Source: SAR324 cluster bacterium (GTDB taxonomy: Bacteria; SAR324; NAC60-12). Taken from it: a DNA stretch of 36,637 bases. The stretch spans positions 1 through 36,637 of the forward strand of contig JADGAT010000050.1 in the NCBI GenBank assembly GCA_015231885.1, in the 5' to 3' direction. Below the pieces are notes generated by a model that searched no databases, was not told where the DNA came from, and worked only from the letters and a program-made list of their open reading frames with translations. Positions 25,474 to 34,723 of the stretch are shown here, in pieces (position 1 is the stretch's first letter; every line of letters begins with the position of its first letter). The position numbers and the translations under genes are program-made.

Positions 25474-25937
25474 TGTTTCATTCCAAGCAGCTGGAGACCT
25501 TTGGCATAGGCTTCTTGTTTGAAAGCAATGATCCGTTCGACAGCCTTTTCTACAGGAACCCATTCAAAGGCATCAAATTCTGCGGGATGTTCTTCAAAAG
25601 AAATAGAAGGTGTCCCCTGGTTGAGAAGGACAAGGTACCAGCGTTGTTTTTGCCCTTTGTACTTTAGTTTCTTTTTGTTTTCCTGCTTCCAGTTTTCAAA
25701 CACCCACTCAGGAAATTTATAGTGAACCCGTTTTTTTGAAACCTTGAGAACCGTTACATCATTTGTCCCAATTTCTTCTTTTAATTCACGATAGAAGGCT
25801 TCTTTTTCAGTTTCTCCAGAGTCGACACCTCCCTGAGGAAATTGCCATCCTTCTTTTTTTACTCCAATGCGATGGAACATCAAAACCTTGTCTTGCTGCT
25901 CATTCGTAATGACAATACAAACATTGGGACGATACAT
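25470..25937 (-). CDS. rppH: Nudix RNA 5'-pyrophosphohydrolase (RppH-like)
   Basis: A 155-residue Nudix enzyme. RppH removes pyrophosphate from mRNA 5' ends and so starts decay; relatives cleave diadenosine polyphosphates. MYRPNVCIVI at the start and GWQFPQGGVDSGE are RppH/IalA-specific features. The Nudix box spans about residues 36-58 (Gly36, Glu42, then REL KEE 50-55). YLVLLNQG and FDAFEWVPVEKAV are also family-like. The ORF is short and complete. It is convergent with the ParA gene and divergent from the sirtuin gene. Confidence 0.92.
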   Translation of the reverse strand: MYRPNVCIVITNEQQDKVLMFHRIGVKKEGWQFPQGGVDSGETEKEAFYRELKEEIGTNDVTVLKVSKKRVHYKFPEWVFENWKQENKKKLKYKGQKQRWYLVLLNQGTPSISFEEHPAEFDAFEWVPVEKAVERIIAFKQEAYAKGLQLLGMKH

Positions 25938-26032
25938 GAAATATTTTGCTGACGAGAGGGCTTGGTAATTTTCCTGAAAACAGCTATTATTCTAGAGTGA
26001 TCATTAATCAACAAGGCAAAAATGAGGGTAAT

Positions 26033-26875
26033 ATGAACACAGATATAGAACAATCCATTCATGAAGCATCCGAAGCAATATCAAATGCTGATGCCATCTT
26101 AATTGGTGCGGGTGCTGGAATGGGAGTGGATTCAGGATTGCCTGACTTTAGGGGGAAGGAAGGATTTTGGAGGGCATATCCTGTTTTTAAAAAATTGGGG
26201 TATTCTTTTGAAGAAATGGCAAACCCTGCCTGGTTTGAGCATGATCCCCAACTGGCATGGGGATTTTATGGGCATCGCCTCAACCTTTATCGTGCAACAG
26301 AGCCTCACATGGGATATACAATGTTAAAAAATTGGGGAGAGCAGAAAAGTGGTGGTGTTTTTGTCTTTACCTCTAACGTGGATGGACAATTTCAAAAAGC
26401 CGGATTTCCTGATTCGAATGTTTATGAATGCCATGGCTCTATCCATCATCTGCAATGCAGCGGACCATGCTGTAATGCGATTTGGAGCAGCATGGATGCT
26501 AACCTGGATGTTGATGAAACCACGCTGATGGCCTCATCTGCCCTGCCTCGCTGCCCTACTTGCTGGAAGCTGGCACGTCCCAATATTCTGATGTTTGGGG
26601 ACTGGCACTGGAACAGTGATCGGGCATCTGAACAACAAAATCAGTATTCCGCCTGGCTGGAAAAACTGAGCAGAAAATCGTTAGTGGTTATCGAATTTGG
26701 TGCAGGGAAATCGGTACCGACTGTCCGCCATCATTGTGAATCCACTGTTAGAGCACTTCAGGGAACCCTAATTCGGATCAATCCACGTGAATCAGAAGGT
26801 CCTCCAGGAACGATTTCTTTACCAATGGGAGCATTAGAAACGTTAGAGCAAATCCAAAACAATCTGAGTCTGTGA
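26033..26875 (+). CDS. Sir2-family NAD-dependent deacylase (divergent subgroup)
   Basis: A 280-residue sirtuin, which uses NAD+ to remove acyl groups from lysines, or in some bacterial relatives has other NAD chemistry. NAD-binding signature GAGAGMGVDSGLPDFRG (25-41); TSNVDGQ (113-119, in place of TQNID); catalytic His134 in YECHGS; zinc ligands from Cys142/Cys146 or 147 and Cys174/Cys177 (CPTC). The later motif is EFGAGKSVPTVR where classical sirtuins have GTSL, a variation seen in a subgroup. Start at 26033 because GAGGG precedes it and the upstream frame has no such site. Nine bases separate it from the cysteine desulfurase gene. Confidence 0.9.
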   Translation: MNTDIEQSIHEASEAISNADAILIGAGAGMGVDSGLPDFRGKEGFWRAYPVFKKLGYSFEEMANPAWFEHDPQLAWGFYGHRLNLYRATEPHMGYTMLKNWGEQKSGGVFVFTSNVDGQFQKAGFPDSNVYECHGSIHHLQCSGPCCNAIWSSMDANLDVDETTLMASSALPRCPTCWKLARPNILMFGDWHWNSDRASEQQNQYSAWLEKLSRKSLVVIEFGAGKSVPTVRHHCESTVRALQGTLIRINPRESEGPPGTISLPMGALETLEQIQNNLSL

Positions 26876-26884
26876 TCCAAAAAA

Positions 26885-28048
26885 ATGTTTTCTTCGGACA
26901 AAGTGGTTTACTTTGATTACAATGCGACTGCTGTTCCTCTTCCACAGACACATCGCTTAAACATGGATATTGTTGACAGGTGTTTTGGCAATCCTTCCAG
27001 TCCTCATCAGTGTGGCCGGGAAGCAAAAGATCTGCTGGAATCATCGCGTCTTCGTATTGCTCAGCTGCTGGGCGTGAGTCCACAAGAAATTTTATTTACC
27101 AGTGGTGGAACCGAAGGAAACAATACCATTTTACGCCAACTGGCATTACAGATCTCCCCGCAGCATGTGATTACTTCACAAATTGAACATCCTTCCATTT
27201 TAGAAACCTGCCGGGTATTGGAACAGCTTCCGCAAATCGAGGTGACGTATCTACCTGTGACTGAAAATGGAGTGATTGATCCTGAAATTCTGCTAGAGGC
27301 GATTCGACCGGATACCTGCTTAATCTCATTGATGACGGTGAATAATGAAACAGGTGTTATCCAACCCATGGAACAATTGTCCTCCATTGCTCAGGCGCAC
27401 GAAATTCCTCTGCATACCGACAGTGTGCAGGGGGTAGGGAAAATTCCCATCAGCTGGGCTGAATGGGGGGTTCATTATGCCACAGCGACTGCTCATAAAT
27501 GGGGAGGCCCTAAGGGAATTGGATTGTTGTATGTGAAGCAGGGGGCCTCCCTGGAGGGTTTGATTACAGGAGGAAAACAAGAACGTGGGCGCCGTGCTGG
27601 AACAGAAAATGTGATGCTTATCCATGATTTTGCAGAAAGTTTACAATGGACAATAAATCAGCAGGCGGCTGTTAGCACACGTTTGCAATCATTCAAAAAA
27701 CAGATTATTAATCAGTTGGAAACAACAAATGGGTTTTTTATCAATGGTCAAGTGGACTCCTGTTTACCCAGTACCCTGAATGTTGGATTTGAGGGGGTGA
27801 GTGCAGAAAGTTTGCTGATTTCTCTGGATTTAGATAATATTGCTGTTTCTACAGGTGCAGCCTGTTCTTCTGGAGCCATTGAAGCCAGTCATGTCCTACT
27901 GGCCATGGGACTGGACCGTAAAAAAGCAAAATCATGTTTGCGCATCAGTATGGGATGGAACACCATACAAGAGGAAGTGAATTATTTGATGGAACGGATT
28001 CAATTTCATGTAAATCGTTTGTATCAAAAAAATAATGCCAGGCCATAG
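26885..28048 (+). CDS. Cysteine desulfurase (NifS/IscS family, class V PLP enzyme)
   Basis: A 387-residue PLP enzyme that takes sulphur from cysteine as an enzyme persulphide, for Fe-S clusters or tRNA thiolation. The PLP lysine is Lys205 (ATAHKWGGPKG), preceded by the cofactor-stacking His204. TEGNN (76-80) and HTDSVQGVGK (177-186) bind PLP. The persulphide cysteine is in STGAACSSG (Cys327). There is no iscU, iscR or mnmA neighbour, so its sulphur acceptor is not shown by context. It follows the sirtuin by 9 bases and overlaps the small lipoprotein gene by 14 bases, so all three form one operon. NifS versus IscS assignment is open. Confidence 0.93.
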   Translation: MFSSDKVVYFDYNATAVPLPQTHRLNMDIVDRCFGNPSSPHQCGREAKDLLESSRLRIAQLLGVSPQEILFTSGGTEGNNTILRQLALQISPQHVITSQIEHPSILETCRVLEQLPQIEVTYLPVTENGVIDPEILLEAIRPDTCLISLMTVNNETGVIQPMEQLSSIAQAHEIPLHTDSVQGVGKIPISWAEWGVHYATATAHKWGGPKGIGLLYVKQGASLEGLITGGKQERGRRAGTENVMLIHDFAESLQWTINQQAAVSTRLQSFKKQIINQLETTNGFFINGQVDSCLPSTLNVGFEGVSAESLLISLDLDNIAVSTGAACSSGAIEASHVLLAMGLDRKKAKSCLRISMGWNTIQEEVNYLMERIQFHVNRLYQKNNARP

Positions 28049-28268
28049 ACTTTATAGAATCACGGGTATGCTCATTCCTTTGTTGATTATTTTGCAGGGA
28101 TGTGATTCTATTTTGAAAAATTATTACCATGATTGCAAATCGGATATTGAATACTATCGTAAAGCAATCCGAAAAATAGGCCATTATAGTTATCGTTATG
28201 ATGATTATACGGAGTGTATTCGGCCATTTCATTTACAGCGGGACATTGAAGAATGGCAACCTCCTTGA
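28035..28268 (+). CDS. Small putative lipoprotein (77 aa)
   Basis: A 77-residue protein with a lipoprotein signal: a basic start (MPGHRLYR), a hydrophobic core (MLIPLLIIL) and lipobox LQGC, giving a lipidated Cys near residue 23. The short mature part is rich in Tyr, Asp and Arg (YYRKAIRKIGHYSYRYDDYTE). No family is recognised. Its start lies inside the end of the cysteine desulfurase gene, so it is translationally coupled. A downstream ATG (codon 12) would also give a lipobox with a shorter signal. Confidence 0.65.
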   Translation: MPGHRLYRITGMLIPLLIILQGCDSILKNYYHDCKSDIEYYRKAIRKIGHYSYRYDDYTECIRPFHLQRDIEEWQPP

Positions 28269-28405
28269 ACTATTGCTTGCAAGTGACAAGTATTTTTATT
28301 ACTAAATTGCCATGTGAAAAAAAATCACTACACCGAAATTCGCATAATGTGTCATGATGCAAAGGTCGGTTTCAGAAATACATGACACTTAATTAGGAGA
28401 TATCA

Positions 28406-28678
28406 ATGAACATCTATGTAGGAAATTTAACTTACAAAGCAACTGATCAGCAGCTGCAAGAACTGTTTGGGCAATATGGAACAGTGGAGTCTGCACATAT
28501 AATAATGGATAAATTTTCAGGTAAATCCAAAGGATTTGGATTTGTTGAAATGCCTGAAAACAGTGAAGCAACTGAAGCCATCAATGCGTTGGATCAACAA
28601 GATTTCATGGGCCGTAATCTGAAAGTCAATGAGTCACGACCCAGGACTGATCGTCGACCCAGAGATCGTCACCGTTAG
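28406..28678 (+). CDS. RRM-domain RNA-binding protein
   Basis: A 90-residue single-RRM protein of the bacterial Rbp type, often cold-inducible, which binds single-stranded RNA. RNP2 is IYVGNL (3-8) and RNP1 is KGFGFVEM (42-49). The spacing between them and the alpha helices (TDQQLQELFGQYG, NSEATEAINAL) is standard. A basic tail (PRTDRRPRDRHR) may add RNA affinity. TTAGGAGAT lies about 8 bases before the ATG. A leader of about 137 bases after the lipoprotein stop holds no gene. It may be independently transcribed. Confidence 0.94.
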   Translation: MNIYVGNLTYKATDQQLQELFGQYGTVESAHIIMDKFSGKSKGFGFVEMPENSEATEAINALDQQDFMGRNLKVNESRPRTDRRPRDRHR

Positions 28679-28789
28679 TGGTGAACTCCAATTTGTAGAG
28701 AAAATGCTTACGGCCGTGATACGATTAACCGCGGCCAAGGCAGCATTCCTGTATGAAACACGCGAACAAAATATTTTATCAGGAATAAC

Positions 28790-30220
28790 TTAAAAAATCA
28801 CAACTTCAGGATAAAGTTTTTGTAAAGTAAGGGTGGTGCACAGTTTTAAAAGATCGTTCAATTTGGTCGCAGTTTGTTGTTTGGAAGCATACTCATCATC
28901 CCCGTGTTCCCATAACTGCTCAAATTGACCCTGGTACTGACTCAGTATCTGCTGAATGGTATTTTTCCAGTGCTGTGAGCTTTCGGAGTCTTTCCATTCG
29001 CCTCGTCCTCGTCCGTAGTGAGCGACAGCTAAATAGCTCAACATTGCCAGTTGGACTTGCTCCAAAAAATGATTTCTTGTCCATCGCACGGCATTGTTGT
29101 TTCCTTGAATCAGGTTGTAGCTTTTGGCCAGAAGATAGGTTCCGGTTCCTCCTCCAATTGCACCAAGCAGGGCTCCTCCAAAAAAAGATAACCCTCCCGC
29201 AAGAATATCAGCAATCAGCCCAGTCGCCGCACCCGTTGCCGCTCCTCCAAAAGCAATCCAGATGGATTCGTTCACATGTTCAGGAACCCTCAAATTGTTT
29301 TGGGTGAGTGATTGTGTTTTTTTTGCCGATTGTCCTTCCAGTTGATGAAGGTGGATGAGGTTGTTTGTTGTTTCAATTACGCGTTGGGCGAGCCTCTCTG
29401 ACATTTCCCGGTGTGCGTGTTTCAACTCTTTTTGACGTTCTCCTGGGACAAGCCCTACTTTTTCGAACAGGGATTCATCTGAAACCGTCGTGGAGTCATA
29501 AATGGATTCAGTCAGATGACGGGCTAATTCCTTAATAGAGGAACGGAATACCTGAAAGTTTTCTTCTTTCCAGGCAGATTTTAAACGATCGTAGGTGGTT
29601 TGCTGTTCCAGAGGAAGTAACGGACCAATGGTATTGAACAACTCTCCTTCCTGAACCCAGCAACGTGTAAAGGCATCGAGACTTAAGATGGTTTTAATGA
29701 AAGAGTAATTTTTGAGTGGTTCATACCATTTTTCACGTTCTACCGTATCATCTTCGCTTGCCCTGGGAGTACCTGTCTGGTTCAACAAGATGACAGTGGG
29801 TTTGTTGATCCATCCTAAAATTTTCATTTCTACTGGCAAATAGGGAAGCCATTCCGGATCACTTTTGGCATCCACCAGGTATAAGACGATATCAGCCGTT
29901 TCCCTGATATTTTTTACTGCGAGCTGGCTGCTCCACAAAGTCGATTCAGTTTTTGCCGTTGCTGTTTTTGTTAAAAAGTTTTCAATGGGGGATTCTGTCG
30001 TATGCAATTCTTCGACGAATTGGGATTGGATGAATCCGAATCCAGGAGTATCCCATAGAACCAGGCGATCTTCTTGAATTTCAAACATGGTGTAGGATTC
30101 ACACTGATGGGTCACATGCTCACGGTCGAGTACATCGCCCACTTCTTGACGCAGTAAGGTTCGGGCAAGAGTTGTTTTTCCAACATTGGTATGAGAGATT
30201 AAACTAAAATTTATTTGCAT
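28790..30220 (-). CDS. DUF3482-type GTPase with C-terminal membrane-hairpin segment
   Basis: A 476-residue protein with an Era/TrmE-like G domain. P-loop SHTNVGKTT (9-17, first Gly replaced by Ser), DTPG (57-60, G3) and NQTG (147-150, where NKxD is usual). The middle region is helical. A Gly-rich zipper near residues 325-365 (GGAATGAATGLIADI and GGALLGAIGGGTG) could form a membrane hairpin. The protein resembles the proteobacterial GTPases carrying DUF3482, which are typically encoded next to a DUF2868 membrane protein, as here (40 bases away). The function of that pair is not established. The start is ATG at 30220. Confidence 0.82.
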   Translation of the reverse strand: MQINFSLISHTNVGKTTLARTLLRQEVGDVLDREHVTHQCESYTMFEIQEDRLVLWDTPGFGFIQSQFVEELHTTESPIENFLTKTATAKTESTLWSSQLAVKNIRETADIVLYLVDAKSDPEWLPYLPVEMKILGWINKPTVILLNQTGTPRASEDDTVEREKWYEPLKNYSFIKTILSLDAFTRCWVQEGELFNTIGPLLPLEQQTTYDRLKSAWKEENFQVFRSSIKELARHLTESIYDSTTVSDESLFEKVGLVPGERQKELKHAHREMSERLAQRVIETTNNLIHLHQLEGQSAKKTQSLTQNNLRVPEHVNESIWIAFGGAATGAATGLIADILAGGLSFFGGALLGAIGGGTGTYLLAKSYNLIQGNNNAVRWTRNHFLEQVQLAMLSYLAVAHYGRGRGEWKDSESSQHWKNTIQQILSQYQGQFEQLWEHGDDEYASKQQTATKLNDLLKLCTTLTLQKLYPEVVIF

Positions 30221-30260
30221 AGAAGAGTTACTTCTGGATTGACTTCAACAAGCCGTACTG

Positions 30261-31787
30261 CTAACGAGAGTTGGTCCAAACAGCGTTCCTGGCTTGTTTC
30301 AGATGTTCATTCATATCTGTTGTATGAATATTGTCAAAAATAAAACATGGCAGGTTCATATCACAAAACATGGTCTCCCAGGCATTTTTCCGTTCTTGAA
30401 AACGTTTTTCAAATTCTGGAAGCTCCCTGATTTTTTCAAAACGGTGGCAGTCCAGCAAAATTAAAAACGGGTTGTCTGCAGACGATTCCATGAGTTGTTG
30501 TTTTATTTCTTGTACGACTCTACCATGAGCGTCTTTTTCTGGAGTGGCATTAAAATCGAGAAGCAATACCACATGAGAGGAAGGATTGGCAGACAGTTCA
30601 AAAAAACTGGTTTCTTCTCCGTACGGAATCGGATCTTGAAATTCTGTCTTTGCTGCTCTCGCCCAAAGTCGGCATAGTAATTTTCTAAGCAACTCCCGGT
30701 TGTTGATTTCTAATGGTATGGCATAGGGAATGACTACAATGGATTGGGAATCCTTCAACTGAAGTGCCGTTTCCTGATAATAGGGAAGAATGTCCTCAGG
30801 AAGCTGTACCGAATTTTGGATGGAGCGAAGCTGCTGATAGGAAAAACTAGACAGGAGTATGCGTGGTAAAACAATATATAAAAACGTGGTAATGGTAAAA
30901 AGATGAATCCATAGGGCTGCATTTTCTCCCGTAGCATCAGGCCTGCGTAATGCCTCAAGTGGTTGTCCGGGAGGAATTCCTATGTTACTCAGCATCGAGG
31001 CTGGTCCTAACAGGATTTCTAATCCTTGCTGTAATGCGGCAGGAGTCAAAAATGTGCTTTGCCAACTCGCCTTATATTCAAAACTAATCCCATTGAAATA
31101 CATGCCTCCAATCACTCCCATTGCCATGACGGATGCTCCCAAATGCAGCAGGAACGTGATTTGGCACAATTGAATGGGGGCGGTCAATTTGATCCATTTC
31201 ATGAGAAAGTGGGATCGTATTTGAAAGGCAAGTTGTTCCTTGTTTTCAACAGGAGTGAGGTGCGGATGCCTCAATTTTCGATGTTGAAACAGTTGATGAA
31301 CTTGATACAGGAGGTGTGGCAGCAGTCCAAAAAAATAGTGATTTTCTGGCATGGGGTGCAGCTTATGCCGCAACCACTTTCCCAGGAAAAGCACATAGAT
31401 TATCAGGTTCCATAAGTACAGTCCCAGTAATGGGAATGCCACCAGATTGATGAACTGATCGTTGCCCAGTTGATTTGAAAACAATCCAAGAATAAAAGCG
31501 ATGACAATAATCAGGATTCCCAAGCCTTTTGCCCTGGGAACAGCAGGGGGGAGGGATATCGTTTTGAACAAAGACTCATTGGAAAGGAATGCATGAAGCC
31601 TATTAGCACGCTGGTGAAGGAACTCTATTTGAGAGCTTTCCAGCCTTTTCAGTTTGGACTCTTCAGGCTGAATTCCGGATTGCAGTGTTGCTTGACGACG
31701 ATTTTCCGAAGATAAGAGCAATCCTGATGAATCACAAATCTCCAAAGACTGAATCAACAGCAATTTTTGGATGGCATCCAGAGTCAT
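30261..31787 (-). CDS. DUF2868-type multi-pass membrane protein
   Basis: A 508-residue protein resembling DUF2868. About four transmembrane segments are visible: near 88-106 (LGILIIVIAFILGLFS), 112-140, 205-230 and 285-315, with large cytoplasmic-type regions before and after. The C-terminal part has SIVVIPYAIPLE and HVVLLLDFNATPEKD, typical of the family. It is directly upstream of the DUF3482 GTPase gene on the same strand, so they form an operon, presumably a membrane anchor or effector with its GTPase. The function is unknown. Confidence 0.8.
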   Translation of the reverse strand: MTLDAIQKLLLIQSLEICDSSGLLLSSENRRQATLQSGIQPEESKLKRLESSQIEFLHQRANRLHAFLSNESLFKTISLPPAVPRAKGLGILIIVIAFILGLFSNQLGNDQFINLVAFPLLGLYLWNLIIYVLFLGKWLRHKLHPMPENHYFFGLLPHLLYQVHQLFQHRKLRHPHLTPVENKEQLAFQIRSHFLMKWIKLTAPIQLCQITFLLHLGASVMAMGVIGGMYFNGISFEYKASWQSTFLTPAALQQGLEILLGPASMLSNIGIPPGQPLEALRRPDATGENAALWIHLFTITTFLYIVLPRILLSSFSYQQLRSIQNSVQLPEDILPYYQETALQLKDSQSIVVIPYAIPLEINNRELLRKLLCRLWARAAKTEFQDPIPYGEETSFFELSANPSSHVVLLLDFNATPEKDAHGRVVQEIKQQLMESSADNPFLILLDCHRFEKIRELPEFEKRFQERKNAWETMFCDMNLPCFIFDNIHTTDMNEHLKQARNAVWTNSR

Positions 31788-31851
31788 GGATCGTACTTAA
31801 TAAATATCTCAATTCAGTAAAAATCGGGTATTTGGGAATTTTTCAAAGAGG

Positions 31852-32337
31852 TCAGTGATGATGAATCCCCCCAGGTCCATGGACGTGACCATGTTGTAAT
31901 TCCTCATCCGAGGCATCTCGAATCTCAAGAATCTTTACATCAAAGTTCAAGGTTTCTCCAGCAAGCGGATGATTGCCATCAATGGTCACATCATCCCCTT
32001 CAATATGGGTGACTGCAAAAATCTGCATTCCCTCATTGGTTTGTGCTTGAAACTGCATTCCCACCTCCAAAGCGGGTGCATCTTGAAACATCTCCTTTTC
32101 CACCACTTGCTTCAAGTTGTCATCTCTAACACCGTAACCTTCTTCGGGTGAAACCGATACTTGGAGGGAATCTCCAACCGATTTTCCATCCAGTTCTTTC
32201 TCCAAGCCTTCGACCAGGTTGCCAATTCCATGGATGTAACACAAAGGTCCATGGTTATCTGAAGAATCCATCAAGGTACCTTCACTATTGGTCAAGTTGT
32301 AATCGATAGAAACAACAGAATTTTTTTTGATTTGCAT
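31852..32337 (-). CDS. slyD: FKBP-type peptidyl-prolyl isomerase, SlyD-like
   Basis: A 161-residue isomerase/chaperone of the SlyD type. VVSIDYNLTNSEG, the YIHGIGNLVEGLEKEL block, VSPEEGYGVRDD and DGNHPLAGETLNFDVKI are highly typical (the last is the FKBP end, with the insert-in-flap domain between). The tail is His-rich (HGHVHGPGGIHHH), like SlyD, which binds Ni2+ and other metals. Start at 32337 because AAAGGAG lies just before it; an ATG at 32412 would add 25 residues with no family match. Single-gene unit. Confidence 0.93.
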   Translation of the reverse strand: MQIKKNSVVSIDYNLTNSEGTLMDSSDNHGPLCYIHGIGNLVEGLEKELDGKSVGDSLQVSVSPEEGYGVRDDNLKQVVEKEMFQDAPALEVGMQFQAQTNEGMQIFAVTHIEGDDVTIDGNHPLAGETLNFDVKILEIRDASDEELQHGHVHGPGGIHHH

Positions 32338-32530
32338 AACACTCCTTTCATACTTTGTCTCAAAAGTAGGCAACACGTGATCAATCCTTTTAAGGCCTTG
32401 GCATTGCGTCATTTAATGATCTCAATCCACAGGGTGTATGATTTTTCTGAATTTGTCAAATCAATCAAGAAACTGCTGTTGTTGCCTTTCGTGTTTTCAT
32501 GGAAATATTAAACTCAATTTTTCTGAAAAA

Positions 32531-33571
32531 TTATTTTGAGGAAATGAGTCCACGGAAAAGTCGTCCTAATAAATCAGCTCCTGTGATGATTCGTTTTTCT
32601 TCATTCCAATAAAGAATCAAATCATAATCAATCACATCGTCTTCTGGATGTTGAGGGTAGACTTTCAGTTTTTGAATGACCGGCCCCAGTTTGGTAGAAG
32701 AGTCGGTGACCACAATCGGACGATGGCAATAACGGTAGGGATCCACATCACTAGTTCCGTACAAGGCTTCTATCAAAAAAGCATCAGCATTTAAAACCAG
32801 CCGAGGGACTTCGTCAGGATCTGTGAGAATGACCCATTTTTTTTTAGAGGCATACACTTGTTGTAAGAAGGAGTCCGATGGATTTTTAGTGATTTCAGGA
32901 AAAACAGGAAGGTCGACTTGGATTGGCAAAGTGATGATGCTCATAGGATGAACCGTTTCTCCCTCCTCAGTGATTTTAAGATCATCGAGTTTTAAAAAAT
33001 TAAGTGCGCCCAGTCCTTCTAATTTTCCAATATCTGATTCTTCGGCATGTGCATGTTTTTTCAGTATTTGCTTGAAACTGCTTTCCCTGATATATGACCC
33101 CCCCTCCGGGCCCAACCACCAATCCAGCAATTTAGCAGAAGGCTTGGCCACCGGCCATAAGAGCTTCTTGTAGATCTTTACCACTGGGGCCAGGGAAGCC
33201 CCCACCCGTAAAGCATGTCTGGAAAAATAGGCCTGAGGAATGATTTCTCCAAAAAATGTGATGCCTACTGTAGAAAAAAGGAAAGCGCCCACTCCCGATA
33301 ATATTGAGTCTGAAAGAATAGTCAATAAACAATTCACACTCACATTTCCCCATAGCAAGGTCGTGAGCAGCAGGTTGAAATCCTGGCGTAATTCCAAAAC
33401 AACGATAGCAGAAGAATTACCAGATTCGGCTTCAGCTTCCAACCGTACACGGTTGATACCCAAGAGTCCGAGGTTGAGTCCTGAAAACATAGCTGATTGT
33501 GTCAAGCACAACCCAATTCCGATCCAGATGACCCAATTCATGCTGTTCTCAGTTAGAAATTCGTTACTCAA
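32531..33571 (-). CDS. CNNM/DUF21 membrane protein with CBS-like C-terminal region
   Basis: A 346-residue protein. The N-terminal half (about 12-140) has the DUF21 transmembrane region: SAMFSGLNLGLLGINRVRLE with the conserved SGLN, LLTTLLWGNVSVN and FFGEIIPQAYF. The C-terminal half (about 205-340) resembles a CBS pair (KKKWVILTDPDEVPRLVLN, then RPIVVTDSSTKLGPVIQKL). The family transports or senses Mg2+/Co2+. Start is TTG at 33571 with GGAG about 7 bases upstream; the ATG at 33541 is an alternative with a weaker site. It is divergent from the EamA gene. Confidence 0.88.
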   Translation of the reverse strand: MSNEFLTENSMNWVIWIGIGLCLTQSAMFSGLNLGLLGINRVRLEAEAESGNSSAIVVLELRQDFNLLLTTLLWGNVSVNCLLTILSDSILSGVGAFLFSTVGITFFGEIIPQAYFSRHALRVGASLAPVVKIYKKLLWPVAKPSAKLLDWWLGPEGGSYIRESSFKQILKKHAHAEESDIGKLEGLGALNFLKLDDLKITEEGETVHPMSIITLPIQVDLPVFPEITKNPSDSFLQQVYASKKKWVILTDPDEVPRLVLNADAFLIEALYGTSDVDPYRYCHRPIVVTDSSTKLGPVIQKLKVYPQHPEDDVIDYDLILYWNEEKRIITGADLLGRLFRGLISSK

Positions 33572-33775
33572 TGCACTCCATATGATAGCTTAATTGTTAA
33601 AGGAGAGATTCTCCAGAATGATGTTGACTTCAGTTTGTTGCAATATGCTTTTGTGACCAGGTCTTTGTTATTTAATAAGTTGGGCTCACAGGAATATGAA
33701 TCCTTCGTTGAGAATTAGTCAAGATTAAGTTGATCATTCTTTATAGATCATTATAACTTGCAGTGGTATGTTCAG

Positions 33776-34666
33776 ATGAACACCTCACTAAATCAAACTC
33801 ATAATGAACTGCTTTTGAAAGTAAAAATCTCTGCTGGGTATTTTTTTATAATATCAGCTGCCTCTTGCTGGGGGTTAATTGGAATCTTTTCAAATCTTGC
33901 ATTTTTAGAAGGGATGAAACCCATAGAGGTCGGATTTTGGAGAGCATGCCTTGCCTGGGTCTGTTTTGCTGTACATGCTGTTATAAAAAAAGAGACAAGT
34001 TTTGATAAGAAGGATATCCCCTGCTTTCTGGTATTTTCTGTTTTTGGTGTCTCTCTCTTTTATATTTCATTTCTGGTGGCGTTAAAAACGGGGGGGACTG
34101 CATTTGCAGCAGTACTTCTTTATACGGCTCCTGCCTGGGTGATACTTGTCGCCTTATTTGTTTACAGAGAAAAACTGACCTGGGTAAAATTGATGGCGGT
34201 GCTCCTGGTAATTGTTGGGGTTTTCTTAATCTCAAAAAAAGGTGGGAGTACAGGTTCGATCGGGGCAATTGCTATTCTTTCGGGGCTGTCTTCTGGTTTT
34301 TGTTATTCTCTCTATTACACGATGGGAAAGTACTTTACGAAAAAGTATTCGTCGGCCAACCTGTTTTTATACGTTCTACCTCTTGGGGCTTTGGGGATGC
34401 TTCCTTTTGTTGAATTTGTGCACAAAACTCCTACTGCCTGGGCTTCTCTGCTAGCCGTTTCAACGATATCCACATTTATTGCCAACTATTGCTACTATCA
34501 AGGATTGAAATACCTGGAAGCCGGCAGGGCTTCCCTTGTTGCCACCCTGGAACCCGTTGTTGCTGCAGGTACTGCTTATATTTTTCTAGGGGAATATTTT
34601 ACGATACCGGGCTATTTGGGGGCTGTTTTGATAATTGCCGCAGTGGTTGCAACCATCTACGAATGA
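33776..34666 (+). CDS. EamA-family (DMT) transporter
   Basis: A protein of about 296 residues with ten hydrophobic segments arranged as two EamA repeats. AASCWGLIGIFSNLAFLEGM opens the first; GAIAILSGLSSGFCYSLYYT opens the second; GLKYLEAGRASLVATLEPVV is the typical signature before the final helix pair. These exporters move metabolites or amino acids out of the cell; the substrate is unknown. Start taken as ATG 33776; a TTG at 33758 would add six residues and neither has a clear ribosome-binding site. It is convergent with cobQ, 57 bases from its stop. Confidence 0.92.
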   Translation: MNTSLNQTHNELLLKVKISAGYFFIISAASCWGLIGIFSNLAFLEGMKPIEVGFWRACLAWVCFAVHAVIKKETSFDKKDIPCFLVFSVFGVSLFYISFLVALKTGGTAFAAVLLYTAPAWVILVALFVYREKLTWVKLMAVLLVIVGVFLISKKGGSTGSIGAIAILSGLSSGFCYSLYYTMGKYFTKKYSSANLFLYVLPLGALGMLPFVEFVHKTPTAWASLLAVSTISTFIANYCYYQGLKYLEAGRASLVATLEPVVAAGTAYIFLGEYFTIPGYLGAVLIIAAVVATIYE

Positions 34667-34723
34667 TGAGCGGATGGGATGATGCAGGTCCTCTTGATAT
34701 GCTCATTGCGTCACATGCCCTAA

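Noticed and set aside
28704..28793. 29-codon frame (starting MLTAVIRLTAAK) between the RRM gene and the DUF3482 gene
   Set aside because: Only a weak ribosome-binding site, no family, and too short to support; it may be chance.
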